This document shows, piece by piece, positions 1 through 8,756 of a stretch of 64,000 nucleotides of DNA (positions are counted from its first letter, which is position 1; every line of letters starts with the position of its first letter). The position numbers were made by a program, and so were the translations under genes. The stretch is from Albirhodobacter sp048262715 (lineage in GTDB: Bacteria; Pseudomonadota; Alphaproteobacteria; Rhodobacterales; Rhodobacteraceae): NCBI GenBank assembly GCA_048262715.1, contig JBLXEV010000005.1, forward strand, positions 62,001-126,000. Direction: 5' to 3'. The notes beneath the pieces are model-generated. The model did no database searches, was not told the DNA's origin, and saw only the letters and a list, made by a program, of their open reading frames with translations.

Positions 1-306
1 GGCGATGACAAGCTGAAAGCGCCCCTCTAGAAATCCATATTGATCGGACAGGCGATCATTGTTGACGGCGATCCAGAGCGCGGCGGCCACACCTGCCGCA
101 GCGAGGACAAGCCCGCTGGCCCGGCTTGCCCGCGTTTTCGCGCCCAGCACCAGAATAAACGGCAGGATAAACGCCATATGCAGCGGTCTGCTGACCAGAT
201 TGGGAACGAGACCGGAGAAAATGAGCGCAAGATGATACCCGACCAGTCCGATTGCCAAAACCAGCCAGAAGGCTGCACTCAAGCGCCCCTTAGGAAGCGT
301 TTCCAT
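1..306 (-). CDS. TRAP transporter fused permease (TAXI-type), N-terminal part
   Basis: Only the first 102 codons lie in the window; the gene runs off the left edge. The reading frame stays open from an ATG at 306 to position 1. The translation has three hydrophobic stretches (about residues 10-30, 41-57 and 64-79), followed by DQYGFLEGRFQLVIA. That segment resembles the region just before the core of fused DctQM permeases that pair with TAXI-type binding proteins. Fused permeases of this family bring organic anions across the inner membrane using the sodium or proton gradient. It lies 74 bp downstream of the TAXI binding-protein gene on the same strand, which fits a two-gene operon. The substrate cannot be told from the sequence. 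Confidence 0.8.
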   Translation of the reverse strand, partial: METLPKGRLSAAFWLVLAIGLVGYHLALIFSGLVPNLVSRPLHMAFILPFILVLGAKTRASRASGLVLAAAGVAAALWIAVNNDRLSDQYGFLEGRFQLVIA

Positions 307-380
307 GATGATACCTGCATATTTGGTGCGCAGGCCGGAGCTAAGATCCAGCCTGCCTATAGGGCTTTTGCTTAGGCGCT

Positions 381-1340
381 TTACTTCTGCGCATCTGTGA
401 GGGCAATGCCTGCTTCTTCATAATAGCGCTGCGCGCCCGGGTGGATCTTGGTGTCGATATTCGTCAAAAGATCTTGCGTTACGCCATTCCACCAAGGGGA
501 TGTATCGCCCAGTTTCGCTTTGCTTTCCCAGAAAGTTTTGGTGAGCTGATACGCAGTGTCGTCATCCATTGCGGTTGACGCGAAAGCCGCAACCGGAAGC
601 GATGTCGTCTGCACGTCCATCTCCTGACCGGAATAGGTGCCTGCGGGGATCACAAGCTTGGCACGGCCCGTCTGCGCGATTTGCGCGTCGGTCATCGAAA
701 TCAATGTAACGGGGGTAGAAGCTGCCGCTTCGATCACGTTGGGCGCAGGCCATGATCCCGAGGTGACGAAGCCATCGATTTGGCCGTTCTTCAGCGCAGC
801 CACCGCATTCGAAAGCTCCGCATCAGCGATTTTAACCTTGCCAGTCAGGCCAAATGTCTCGAGATACTTCTCGCCTTCGGTCGCCCCGAAAGAGCCTTTG
901 CCGAGCAGAATATGCTTGCCCTCCAGCCCCATCAGATCCGTCACACCGCTCTGCGCAGACATGACGAAATGCATCGACAGCGAGGGGATCGGGAACAGCG
1001 CGCGGATTTCGTCGAATTTGGGATCTCCCTTGCCCTCGAACATCGCCTTGCCCTCTTGCGCAAGACGAACCATCGCGGGGGGCGTGGTGAACACATAATC
1101 CGCGCCGCGTGCCCTGACCTCCATGACGTTTTGAACTGAGCCTTGGCTCTCCTCAATCGTCATTTGCAGCGCACCATCGCTGCCTGCCTTGATGGCCTCG
1201 GCCAACTCGGCCCCCATCTGGTAATAGGCCGATCCGGTTTTAGCAGATTTATACGTGATCCGCGTTTCGGCGGAGGCGGCATTCGAACCGAATGCGGCAA
1301 CCGCAAGCGCCGTCAGGGCCGTTTTCATCAAGGTTTTCAT
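381..1340 (-). CDS. TAXI family TRAP transporter solute-binding protein
   Basis: The product is a 319-residue periplasmic binding protein that would deliver its ligand to the permease encoded just downstream. It begins with a signal peptide, MKTLMKTALTALAVAAFG and a cleavage site near AASA-E (residue 24). The mature start reads ITYKSAKTGSAYYQMGAELA, typical of TAXI proteins of the glutamate/C4-dicarboxylate-binding type. The open frame extends upstream to 1451, but I place the start at 1340: a GGAGGAG ribosome binding site sits just before that ATG, and the signal peptide begins there. Ligands of the family include glutamate, succinate and other acids; which one applies here is unknown. Confidence 0.88.
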   Translation of the reverse strand: MKTLMKTALTALAVAAFGSNAASAETRITYKSAKTGSAYYQMGAELAEAIKAGSDGALQMTIEESQGSVQNVMEVRARGADYVFTTPPAMVRLAQEGKAMFEGKGDPKFDEIRALFPIPSLSMHFVMSAQSGVTDLMGLEGKHILLGKGSFGATEGEKYLETFGLTGKVKIADAELSNAVAALKNGQIDGFVTSGSWPAPNVIEAAASTPVTLISMTDAQIAQTGRAKLVIPAGTYSGQEMDVQTTSLPVAAFASTAMDDDTAYQLTKTFWESKAKLGDTSPWWNGVTQDLLTNIDTKIHPGAQRYYEEAGIALTDAQK

Positions 1341-1671
1341 CTCAACTCCTCCTTCGAGATAGGCTTCGTCATCATTGGTTTGGCGAGGCACAATACCGCG
1401 CCTCCGCAGTCGCTGCGGTCTCATCGCTGCAAAGAAAGTTGAGAGGGCCACGCCGTCAACAGGCAGGTTTTAACCAGTGTGAATATGTCCCACGGCGGGG
1501 GGCAAAAACAAGACCGCATATCGTGCTGCAAGCTGTTGGAACGCGGACGCCTCGCAGGCTCGCCCGCCAGATCTGGGGGAATGGATCTATTGGCTTCGCC
1601 CTCAGCGCAAGTCTGATCTCATTCCGCATGGCTTTAAGGGCAATGACGGAATACGTCGAAGCGGGGACGGC
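1341..1671. other. Intergenic region, no gene seen
   Basis: These 331 bp lie between the TAXI operon and the single-domain receiver gene, both on the minus strand. The part next to 1340 should carry the promoter and leader of the TAXI operon. Short frames on both strands show no recognisable protein and no good ribosome binding site. I see no strong palindrome or terminator here. Confidence 0.5.
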
Positions 1672-2061
1672 CTAGGACTGTCCCCTTTGGGACCAAATTC
1701 TAACGATATCAGCCGCGAGAAGCATTGGGTCAAATGGCTTCACAATCACATCCAACGCACCTGCGGCTTTCAGCTTGTCGATATCTGAATATTGCGCCTT
1801 GGCCGTCATGAAGAGCACAGGTGTTTCGGCAAACTCGGGCATTGCCCGCAGTTTTTGCAGCGTTTCTTCCCCATTCATCCCTGGCATCATGACATCGAGC
1901 AGGAACAAATCGGGCTGGGCCGCAACCGCGCCCAGTAGAACCTCTTGCCCCGAGGCGAATTGCACGACTTCCAAACCGCCGACCAACTCCAGCGCAAGCC
2001 GGGTGATCTCGCGGATATCGGGATCGTCATCGACATGCACAATTCTTGGCTGTCCGAGCAT
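1672..2061 (-). CDS. Single-domain response regulator (CheY-like receiver)
   Basis: The 129-residue product consists only of a receiver domain. The acidic pocket DDD lies at residues 11-13, the phosphoacceptor is D56 in LLDVMMPG, the conserved Thr is T86, and the Lys is K108 in VKPFD. All key residues are present, so it should be phosphorylated. It has no output domain, so it would act as a phosphate shuttle or by protein contact. The start has a strong AGGAGG site four bases upstream. It lies 90 bp downstream of a histidine kinase gene in the same orientation, and that kinase is its most likely partner. The Hpt gene at 8400 is another candidate partner. Confidence 0.9.
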   Translation of the reverse strand: MLGQPRIVHVDDDPDIREITRLALELVGGLEVVQFASGQEVLLGAVAAQPDLFLLDVMMPGMNGEETLQKLRAMPEFAETPVLFMTAKAQYSDIDKLKAAGALDVIVKPFDPMLLAADIVRIWSQRGQS

Positions 2062-2151
2062 TGCGCCTCCTAAAATGATGAATGCCGTATAAATCGTGTA
2101 TCGCCCATGTCACAAGACTGCGCGACATATATTCTTTAACTAACATACATC

Positions 2152-3417
2152 TTATTGGCCAAGCGCAGCACCGCCATCGGCTTGGGGAAGATCAATGTAG
2201 AACGTCGAGCCTTCACCGAGCTCGCTGGTGAACCCGATGCGACCGCCATGCTTCTCGACAATCGCCTTGGCAATGCTGAGCCCGAGACCCGTGCCGACCC
2301 GCTGTCGATCAATCTGGGCATGCGCCTGCACGAAGCGTGCGAATAACCTGCGGTGAGCCTCCGGCGGAATCCCTGGGCCGTGATCCGTCACAGCAAGTCG
2401 CGCGCCGTTTGGCTGTTCAGACACGACCAGTTCAACACAGTCGCCCTCGCGCGAGAACTTCACCGCATTGGATAGCAAGTTGGTCATCGCCTGCATCATC
2501 CCGTCACGGTTCAAATTGGCGTAGATCGGGCTCTGAGGGCCAGCGCAGCACAGCTCGACCCCGAACTCATGCGTGAGACCAGAGTTTGCCGCAACCACCT
2601 CTTGCGAGAACGCGTTAAGATCAATCGGCGCGAGCGAGAGATCCAGCATATCAGCATCGAGTTTTTGAAGATCGAGGACGTCATTTATGAGCCGCAGCAA
2701 CCGTTCAACATTGCGCTGCGCCATATCGATCATAGTCTCAGCACGGTCCGACATTGGCCCCGCGACGCCGGAGCTGATCAGATTCAGCGCCCCCTTGATT
2801 GATGTCATCGGCGAGCGGATTTCATGGCTCACGGTTGCGACGAACTCCGCCATCTCCTGCTCCGCGCGCTTTCGATTTGAGATGTCGCGGAAAACGGCAA
2901 TGAAGCTCGGCGTGCCATGAAGGCGGCTCTCAAGCTGTAGATTGACCTCGAAGGCCTTGCCCCGAAACTCCGTCTCGAACAAGACAGATGCATCATCGCT
3001 GTGCAAAAGCCGCGCGGCTTGCGATCTAAATGCCTGCTCATCAAACGTATCAGACAGATCCGCCATCGGCTTGCCGAGTGCCTCGTCGAGTTGCCAGTTT
3101 GCCGAGGCAAGTGCTCGCTTGTTCAGATATCGCAGCACGAACTTATCTGTGGAGAACGCGTAGACCTCATCATTGAGCAAATCGATCATATCGGGATAGA
3201 GGTGCTGGATCGCGGTCTGCGCGGCCATCATCCGCCGAGAACTAGCTGGCGGCGCAGCGTTCTGTGGCAGCTGCGGGCTTTGCGCCGCGATTTTTTTACT
3301 GCGAGCAAGGACAAAAAACAGCGGCAGAACAGCCCCAGCGATGATGACAGGCTGCAACATAACCGGCCTGTCCCCGCTGGAAAGCAAAGCGATAATCTGG
3401 TCTGAAAAACTATACAT
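2152..3417 (-). CDS. PAS-domain sensor histidine kinase
   Basis: The product is a 421-residue kinase with one probable membrane segment (about residues 20-38) near the N-terminus. A PAS-like domain follows (about 75-180), then the HisKA dimerisation domain with the phosphoacceptor H198 in ATVSHEIRSP. The HATPase domain has the N box (TNLLSNAVKFS), G1 (DHGPGIP) and G2 (GTGLGLS). There is no receiver domain. I chose ATG 3417 over ATG 3423: the GAGGA ribosome binding site touches the upper ATG but sits six bases from the lower one. The receiver gene 90 bp downstream is its likely target. The signal sensed is unknown; the linker before the PAS domain is rich in Ala, Pro and Gln. Confidence 0.88.
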   Translation of the reverse strand: MYSFSDQIIALLSSGDRPVMLQPVIIAGAVLPLFFVLARSKKIAAQSPQLPQNAAPPASSRRMMAAQTAIQHLYPDMIDLLNDEVYAFSTDKFVLRYLNKRALASANWQLDEALGKPMADLSDTFDEQAFRSQAARLLHSDDASVLFETEFRGKAFEVNLQLESRLHGTPSFIAVFRDISNRKRAEQEMAEFVATVSHEIRSPMTSIKGALNLISSGVAGPMSDRAETMIDMAQRNVERLLRLINDVLDLQKLDADMLDLSLAPIDLNAFSQEVVAANSGLTHEFGVELCCAGPQSPIYANLNRDGMMQAMTNLLSNAVKFSREGDCVELVVSEQPNGARLAVTDHGPGIPPEAHRRLFARFVQAHAQIDRQRVGTGLGLSIAKAIVEKHGGRIGFTSELGEGSTFYIDLPQADGGAALGQ

Positions 3418-3576
3418 ACGCATTCCTCGTTAAAACGTCGCGCTATGCTTATCGCGGCATAGGCAACATCGAGCATCGTCCCGCTTATGCGGCGGGTCCA
3501 ACTCGGCACTCAGGATTTCTAACGGGACTATGGGGAGATTTTGTGGCGCAAAACTGGCAAGTCTGGACGCAGCGGA

Positions 3577-6500
3577 TCACACAGTCTCGGTGAGCGGTTC
3601 CGCAAGAATGGTCAGACATTTCCGAGCAACATCATCAAGCTGCACGCGCGACTGTATGAACACGGCCCGAAGGCGAGGATCATTCCGGCGGACCTCATTC
3701 GTAGTCAGAAGCACAATCGGCGCAGCGGGTTGCAGGGTGTTGATCGCTTCAAGCAAGGCGCCGCCGTAGATCGTCTCGATATCCCCGCCCAGAATAATCA
3801 GCGCGAACCTGTCGAGCGACATAAAATACCGCGCGGTATCCAAAGAATCCGCATGGACGACTTCTACGGGTGGCAAGAAAGCGGCTGCCAACACTTCAGC
3901 GACGTCGTGATCTTCTTCAATATGCAAGATGCGCGGCGGAATTTTTGGGCCTCTGGATGTGACGATCTCTTTGGGGGGCGCGGCCGGCTCAACGGGGGCC
4001 TCGGACCAGATTGGAAGCAGGACCCAGAACGTCGTGAAGCCCCCCGGAACGGAGTCAAAACCAATCGAGCCGTCCATCTGCTCAATCGTTTTCTTCGCGA
4101 TATGAAGCCCCAATCCAGAGCCTTCCTTCTGGCGGCTAGCAGTTCCATCCACTTGCGAGAACGGCTTGAAGATACGGTCGTGGAACTCGGGAGGAATTCC
4201 CCGTCCCTTATCCGTTACAGAGATCGCCACCTGCGCGCCGATATGCTCAATCGCAACATCCACAATACCGCCTTTGGGCGAGAATTTTGCGGCATTCGAC
4301 AGCAAATTTGTCATGACTTGCTGGAAACGATTTTCCTCAATCATGACGAAGAGCCCACCCGCATCTTGCGTAAGCCGATATCGCACGCCAAACCGTTCTG
4401 CGAAGGGCTCGTTCACTTGAAGCGCGCGCTCGACCTGAACCGAAATATCCGCGAGGGCGAGCTCCGGCTTCTGAAGCCCAGTCTCTAGCTTCTCAAGATC
4501 GAGGATGTCATTCACCAACAAAATCAAGCGATCGCAGTTTTTTTGCGCGATGGACAACATGCGTTTGGCACTCTCGGGAATGCCTTCAGACATTGCATTG
4601 AGCAAGAGCGAGATCGAGCCATTGATCGACGTCAGCGGCGTGCGCAGCTCATGGCTGACAGTCGCGACGAACTGCTTTTTCAGCTCGTCTACGTGATGCC
4701 GATCGGTAATATCCGACATCAAGCCGATCATCCGCCAAGCGCGGCCATCCTCGTCGCGATCTTCGCCGGTCATTTCCGAGCGCATCCAGCGCCAACTATT
4801 ATCCTTGGTGCGGACCCGATATTCGGAAACGGAGCGCGGGGTACGCCCCTCGATACAGTCGAGATCCGCCTCCTCTACGCGCGGCAGATCGTCGGGGTGG
4901 ATTCTTTTGAGCCAACTTTTCTGCGCATCGGAATTTTCATCGTCGTCCAGCTCCAACAGGGCCCGCCATGTGCGAGACACGACCGAAAACCCCGTACGCA
5001 GGTCGAGGTCGAACACCCCAATATTAGCCGAGGTCAAGGCCAGCTCCAAACGCCGCTGGGTGCTACGCAGGCGGGCCGCGGCTTGATGATAGCGGCTGGT
5101 ATCGCGCATAACGGCGGTGAACCGCCGCTCGCCATCACTGTTTTTCCACGGGATGATCTGAACATCTAGGATGAGCGTGTTGCCCAGCTTCGATGTCGTT
5201 TTCAACTCGGCACGGTAGGGCGGATACTCATGATCGGCTGGCAGTTGGCCAAAGTAATCTGCAACCTGCCCATCCAAAACCGACGAGAATGGCTTCCCGA
5301 TCAAATCCTCTGCGTCATGGGCCAAGATCCGCGAGAACGCATCGTTAAACCGCAACAGATTACCCTGTCCGTCCAGCAGCGCGATTGTTGCGACAGCCGT
5401 TTCAATGATCGAACGGTTCTCATCAACCTGCGTCGCCAATTCACGGGTCCGCTGCACCACGATGCCCCGCACCAATTCTTCGCGGCGGGCGAGGCTGATG
5501 AGGAAGACCGCCAAAAGCACCGAAAAGGACAGGCCACTGATCAAAAGCACTGCGGGTTTCAGGCTCCAGAGCCTCGCTTCAAAGGCCGGAGTGCTTTCCC
5601 AAACAAAGGACCATGTGCGCCCATAGGTCTTCAAACTATCCGTCAGGCTGAACTGGGGAATATCATTTTTGCCCGAGATCGCCCTGTCGTTGGCATAGAA
5701 TTCACGATCTGCTGTGACTTCGGCGCCGTCAAACACCCTAAGCCTCAGGTCATTGCCCTCACTTTGTGTTAGATGCGTGAGCATATCCGAGGCGGTCAAA
5801 GCCGAAAAGACCCAGCCCTTAAGCGCCGCGCGGCGCTCTGATACCGTCTTCGGGGTCCCTCGGCCTGAATAGACAGGGGTGAGCATCAGGAAGCCTTTTC
5901 CCGTATCCTCATTTTGCACCAGCTTAAGGGGCTCAGTGAGCATCGACTGCCCCGTGTCGCGCGCTTGCGTCGCGGTGACATAGCGATTTTGATCGAACGC
6001 AATGTTCAGGCCCACTGCCGTCTGGCTTGCGCGGAAAGGCTCGATATACTTCACCACGAACATCGGTTCAGTGCTGATTTCTGGCTTGATCTTCAGCCCC
6101 TCAACCCCGTCAGACCGCGCCGTTTCCAAGAACTGTTCGACCTCGTCAGGGTTCACAAGCTGGATGAAGCCCATCGACCGGATTCCGAACACGCTTTGAG
6201 AAAGCCCCAGCGTATCAACATATTGGCGCCAATCATCTGCGGTCACCTCCGTTGACGAACGGAACAAACCGACGCCACCGTCCACCGCCAGTTTGATAAC
6301 CGCAAGCCGATGCTTGAGGGCCTGCTCGTTGCTGTGCACGAGCGTTTCAAATTGGACTTGATTGGCCTGTGTCCCCAAGCGCGCAACATAAGCCCAAGCC
6401 ACAAAGGTGACAGCCACCGACATCACAACATATAGCAATGCGTGCAAGTTAAACTGGGGGAGCGCGGTGCCCCGCCAGTAGCCAGCCGGCTTGGCATTCC

Positions 6501-7053
6501 ATGGCCCGAGGACAGCGGTCGCCACCGCAAGGTTAACCGAGATAATATCGCCGATCCACCAAACACACCAATGAGAGACCAGCTCTGACACGGCGACAGT
6601 GTGCGTTTGCGCGAAGAGCGCAACCCCGAATGACGCAACGATCAGGCTTGCCGCCGGAACGACGAGGAACATCACGAAGGTGAGATGACGCCATCCCCGC
6701 AATCGCAATGGAAACCCGCAAGCCCGCCGGATGAGCCAAGCACCGACGAGGGCTTGCGCTGTCATCGCAGAGGCAAAAACAAAAACCTCGATCAGATCGG
6801 TGGCCGTCGCAACATCCCAATATCCCATCAAATCGAGGAGGCCACGGCTCGCAAGCGCACCCAAGAAGACGCCTGGCCATAGGTGGCGCCCGAAGAGGAG
6901 AAGAACGCCCGTTGCGATACCAGCCCCGCGCAACATGACGATATTATCCGCATTCACCGCAACGAGGAACACGCCGGTCATGCTCAGCGCGCAAAACGCG
7001 ACCGCGAATGCGAGGATCTGCAAGATACGCAAGGTCGTGACGCGCCAGAGCAC
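3577..7053 (-). CDS. Large MASE1-CHASE-PAS-PAS histidine kinase with degenerate C-terminal receiver
   Basis: With the GTG start at 7053 the product has 1158 residues. An integral membrane region of several helices (about 10-225) resembles MASE1. A periplasmic CHASE-like domain (about 230-480) is followed by a helix (about 500-522). Two PAS domains come next (about 540-655 and 665-785), then HisKA with H801 in ATVSHELRTP, and HATPase with NLLSNAAKFS, DKGRGIP and GSGLGLH. The last 120 residues look like a receiver, but the phosphoacceptor position reads LIILGGD and the Lys region reads FIQSR, so it is probably inactive. The frame stays open to a TTG at 7158, but those 35 codons are Cys-rich and AT-rich, so I doubt they are translated. 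It may sense an extracellular ligand through CHASE; the ligand is unknown. Confidence 0.85.
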   Translation of the reverse strand: MLWRVTTLRILQILAFAVAFCALSMTGVFLVAVNADNIVMLRGAGIATGVLLLFGRHLWPGVFLGALASRGLLDLMGYWDVATATDLIEVFVFASAMTAQALVGAWLIRRACGFPLRLRGWRHLTFVMFLVVPAASLIVASFGVALFAQTHTVAVSELVSHWCVWWIGDIISVNLAVATAVLGPWNAKPAGYWRGTALPQFNLHALLYVVMSVAVTFVAWAYVARLGTQANQVQFETLVHSNEQALKHRLAVIKLAVDGGVGLFRSSTEVTADDWRQYVDTLGLSQSVFGIRSMGFIQLVNPDEVEQFLETARSDGVEGLKIKPEISTEPMFVVKYIEPFRASQTAVGLNIAFDQNRYVTATQARDTGQSMLTEPLKLVQNEDTGKGFLMLTPVYSGRGTPKTVSERRAALKGWVFSALTASDMLTHLTQSEGNDLRLRVFDGAEVTADREFYANDRAISGKNDIPQFSLTDSLKTYGRTWSFVWESTPAFEARLWSLKPAVLLISGLSFSVLLAVFLISLARREELVRGIVVQRTRELATQVDENRSIIETAVATIALLDGQGNLLRFNDAFSRILAHDAEDLIGKPFSSVLDGQVADYFGQLPADHEYPPYRAELKTTSKLGNTLILDVQIIPWKNSDGERRFTAVMRDTSRYHQAAARLRSTQRRLELALTSANIGVFDLDLRTGFSVVSRTWRALLELDDDENSDAQKSWLKRIHPDDLPRVEEADLDCIEGRTPRSVSEYRVRTKDNSWRWMRSEMTGEDRDEDGRAWRMIGLMSDITDRHHVDELKKQFVATVSHELRTPLTSINGSISLLLNAMSEGIPESAKRMLSIAQKNCDRLILLVNDILDLEKLETGLQKPELALADISVQVERALQVNEPFAERFGVRYRLTQDAGGLFVMIEENRFQQVMTNLLSNAAKFSPKGGIVDVAIEHIGAQVAISVTDKGRGIPPEFHDRIFKPFSQVDGTASRQKEGSGLGLHIAKKTIEQMDGSIGFDSVPGGFTTFWVLLPIWSEAPVEPAAPPKEIVTSRGPKIPPRILHIEEDHDVAEVLAAAFLPPVEVVHADSLDTARYFMSLDRFALIILGGDIETIYGGALLEAINTLQPAAPIVLLTTNEVRRNDPRLRAVFIQSRVQLDDVARKCLTILAEPLTETV

Positions 7054-7375
7054 AGGGGAAAAACCTTTTCGTTGCTCGCTGCTTAGATTTTTTAGTTGTT
7101 TAAAATCAGCTACACATCTTACCGCAACATCGCAACAGCGCAGACACCGCTTTTGCAAGGCTTTGTGCTGCGTCGCGGTGACGTGCCGTCAAAGCTATCC
7201 CCGTCCGGCCGCCTCACATCATGCTGCTAAACCCCTCATTTTCCAGAGAATTGCCTTAATCTAGCTTAGAATTGCCTTAATTTCGTCCAACTGGAAGACA
7301 ATCAAAGGGCGAGTGAGCGGATTGTCTCGCGATACATATACCTGCGATATTAGGTTCCAGAAGGATTGAACGATC
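7054..7375. other. Divergent intergenic region between the large kinase and the receiver/GGDEF-like gene
   Basis: These 322 bp separate two divergent signalling genes and should hold both promoters. The half near the kinase is AT-rich. A 14-bp direct repeat (see separate entry) lies about 95-130 bp upstream of the plus-strand gene. No credible coding frame is seen. Confidence 0.5.
7247..7281. repeat. 14-bp direct repeat spaced 21 bp, possible regulator site
   Basis: The word AGAATTGCCTTAAT occurs exactly twice, at 7247-7260 and 7268-7281. The start-to-start distance is 21 bp, which is two turns of the DNA helix. It sits 95 bp upstream of the receiver/GGDEF-like gene. Direct repeats two turns apart are a common binding pattern for response regulators and other activators. 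The protein that binds is not known; no DNA-binding regulator is encoded in this signalling block. Confidence 0.55.
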
Positions 7376-8356
7376 ATGAAGATCTTGGCTGTTGACGACG
7401 ATGAGCTGCTTCTCGAGTTGCTTGTCGCAACCCTCCGAGCGAGCGGGTATGCATCGGTAACAACCGCCACCAGTGCGCATGAGGCTTCGCAGTTGATCTC
7501 GGCCGCGGCAACACCCTTCGATTGTTTCCTGCTCGATATTATTATGCCGGATATCGATGGCATCGAATTGGCTCGGTGGATCCGAAAATCGCAGCAACAT
7601 CGGAAAACCCCGATTATAATGCTCACCTCGATGTCGGAAAAAACCTTTATCGACCGCGCCTTCATTGCGGGCGCGACAGATTACCTCACCAAGCCCTTCA
7701 ACGCCTTCGATGTGGTCACACGCGTGCAGATGGCCGAAAGGCAAGTGCAGGCAAACCATGTTCTAAATGACACGGCATGGCAGGTTCAGTCTTTGAACGC
7801 TCAGATCGAGGATCGATATCGCGCGCCCCTCGCTGAGGCTATCGCGCTGGAAAATGTTGAAGGGCTGATCGATTTTCTTGCCATGGAAAACTACCTCCTG
7901 CAGATGTCGCGCGGATCGTTTGTTGGCACCAGCCTATTTGCCCTTCGGGTCATCAATGTCGGAGATATTTATGCCGCCTGCTCCCCGGCGCTTTTCCATG
8001 ATATTCTGGCTGATGTCGCTGAATCTGCGCTCAGCGCTTTGACCAATGCAGAATGCATCATGGCCTATGCTGGTAACGGCTCGTTTGCTGGCGTTGTTGG
8101 TTCGGTAGGCGGCCAAGACCTCGAAGACCTCGCGCTGGAGATCAATATGCTGATCGAGCGCCTGCAACTGGTCGATGATCAGCAACGGCCGATTGACGTT
8201 CGCGTGGCCGTGAGTGCGCCGCAAGCGATCGGGATGTTCCACTCCGGTCATTGGGTTGTTGCTCAAATGCGAAAAGTGATCGAAGATCTGGCGTGGTCCA
8301 TGCCACAAGTAACCAAACAAAACTCATGGCGCAATTTGATGCGGGCAGGCTGGTGA
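7376..8356 (+). CDS. Response regulator with C-terminal degenerate GGDEF-like domain
   Basis: The 326-residue product starts with a complete receiver domain: acidic residues DDD at 7-9, phosphoacceptor D54 in LLDIIMP, T84, and K106 in TKPFN. A helical linker (about 115-180) leads to a C-terminal domain of about 140 residues. Its order of elements resembles a GGDEF domain, but the signature position reads AGNGSF (232-237) instead of GGDEF, and the expected metal-binding Asp residues are missing. It is therefore unlikely to make cyclic di-GMP, and may be a protein or nucleotide-binding output. An AGAAGGA site precedes the ATG by ten bases. The Hpt gene follows 43 bp downstream and is probably co-transcribed. 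The GGDEF comparison is my own alignment by eye. Confidence 0.75.
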   Translation: MKILAVDDDELLLELLVATLRASGYASVTTATSAHEASQLISAAATPFDCFLLDIIMPDIDGIELARWIRKSQQHRKTPIIMLTSMSEKTFIDRAFIAGATDYLTKPFNAFDVVTRVQMAERQVQANHVLNDTAWQVQSLNAQIEDRYRAPLAEAIALENVEGLIDFLAMENYLLQMSRGSFVGTSLFALRVINVGDIYAACSPALFHDILADVAESALSALTNAECIMAYAGNGSFAGVVGSVGGQDLEDLALEINMLIERLQLVDDQQRPIDVRVAVSAPQAIGMFHSGHWVVAQMRKVIEDLAWSMPQVTKQNSWRNLMRAGW

Positions 8357-8399
8357 ACGTGCACAATTGGGCGCGGTGGGATTGAAATCGGGAGGCGAC

Positions 8400-8738
8400 A
8401 TGCAAAACGCCGAGATCATCGCCAGAAAGATCGCGGAAATCCGCCCGCGGTTCCTGTTGGAACTGTCGCAGCGTCTTGACCGACTTGAGGAAATACGGGA
8501 CGTGCTGGAGACAGCGCCAGATATTGTGCCGTTGCTCGGCGAAATCGAGCTTGGCGCTCATAAAACGGTTGGCCTTGCAACCACCCTTGGCTTTCCTGAT
8601 CTCGGCAATTTGGCGCATGATGCTGAGATGGTTGTGCGCCGGATCGCCAAGGCAGGAAACGGCACCCGACCGAATGCGCAGGATTTGGAACGTATCGATT
8701 TGATGCTGGGCGAGATGGCCCTCATCTTGCATAGCTAA
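8400..8738 (+). CDS. Hpt domain histidine phosphotransfer protein
   Basis: The product is a small 112-residue helical protein. It carries an Hpt-like motif, GAHKTVGLATTLGF, with the likely phosphorylated residue at H54; the pattern matches the HxxKG-type helix of phosphotransfer domains, with V57 in place of the usual Lys. Such proteins carry phosphate between receivers in multistep phosphorelays. The open frame extends upstream to 8367, but the GGGAGG ribosome binding site favours the ATG at 8400. It follows the receiver/GGDEF-like gene in the same direction. With the two kinases and the single-domain receiver nearby, it completes the set of parts for a relay. Its C-terminus lies 18 bp from the convergent fahA stop. 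Confidence 0.75.
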   Translation: MQNAEIIARKIAEIRPRFLLELSQRLDRLEEIRDVLETAPDIVPLLGEIELGAHKTVGLATTLGFPDLGNLAHDAEMVVRRIAKAGNGTRPNAQDLERIDLMLGEMALILHS

Positions 8739-8756
8739 CGCGCAGTTCTCGCCCCC

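Noticed and set aside
306..380. Weak hairpin between TAXI binding protein and permease
   Set aside because: The stem (GCAGGC/GCCTGC) is short and not followed by a T run, so it is not called a terminator.
1292..1675. A 127-codon plus-strand frame in the gap after the TAXI gene
   Set aside because: It overlaps the TAXI signal-peptide region in antisense and has no recognisable features.
7054..7158. Extra 35 codons at the start of the large kinase
   Set aside because: They need a TTG start, are Cys-rich in an odd way and fall in AT-rich DNA that looks like promoter.
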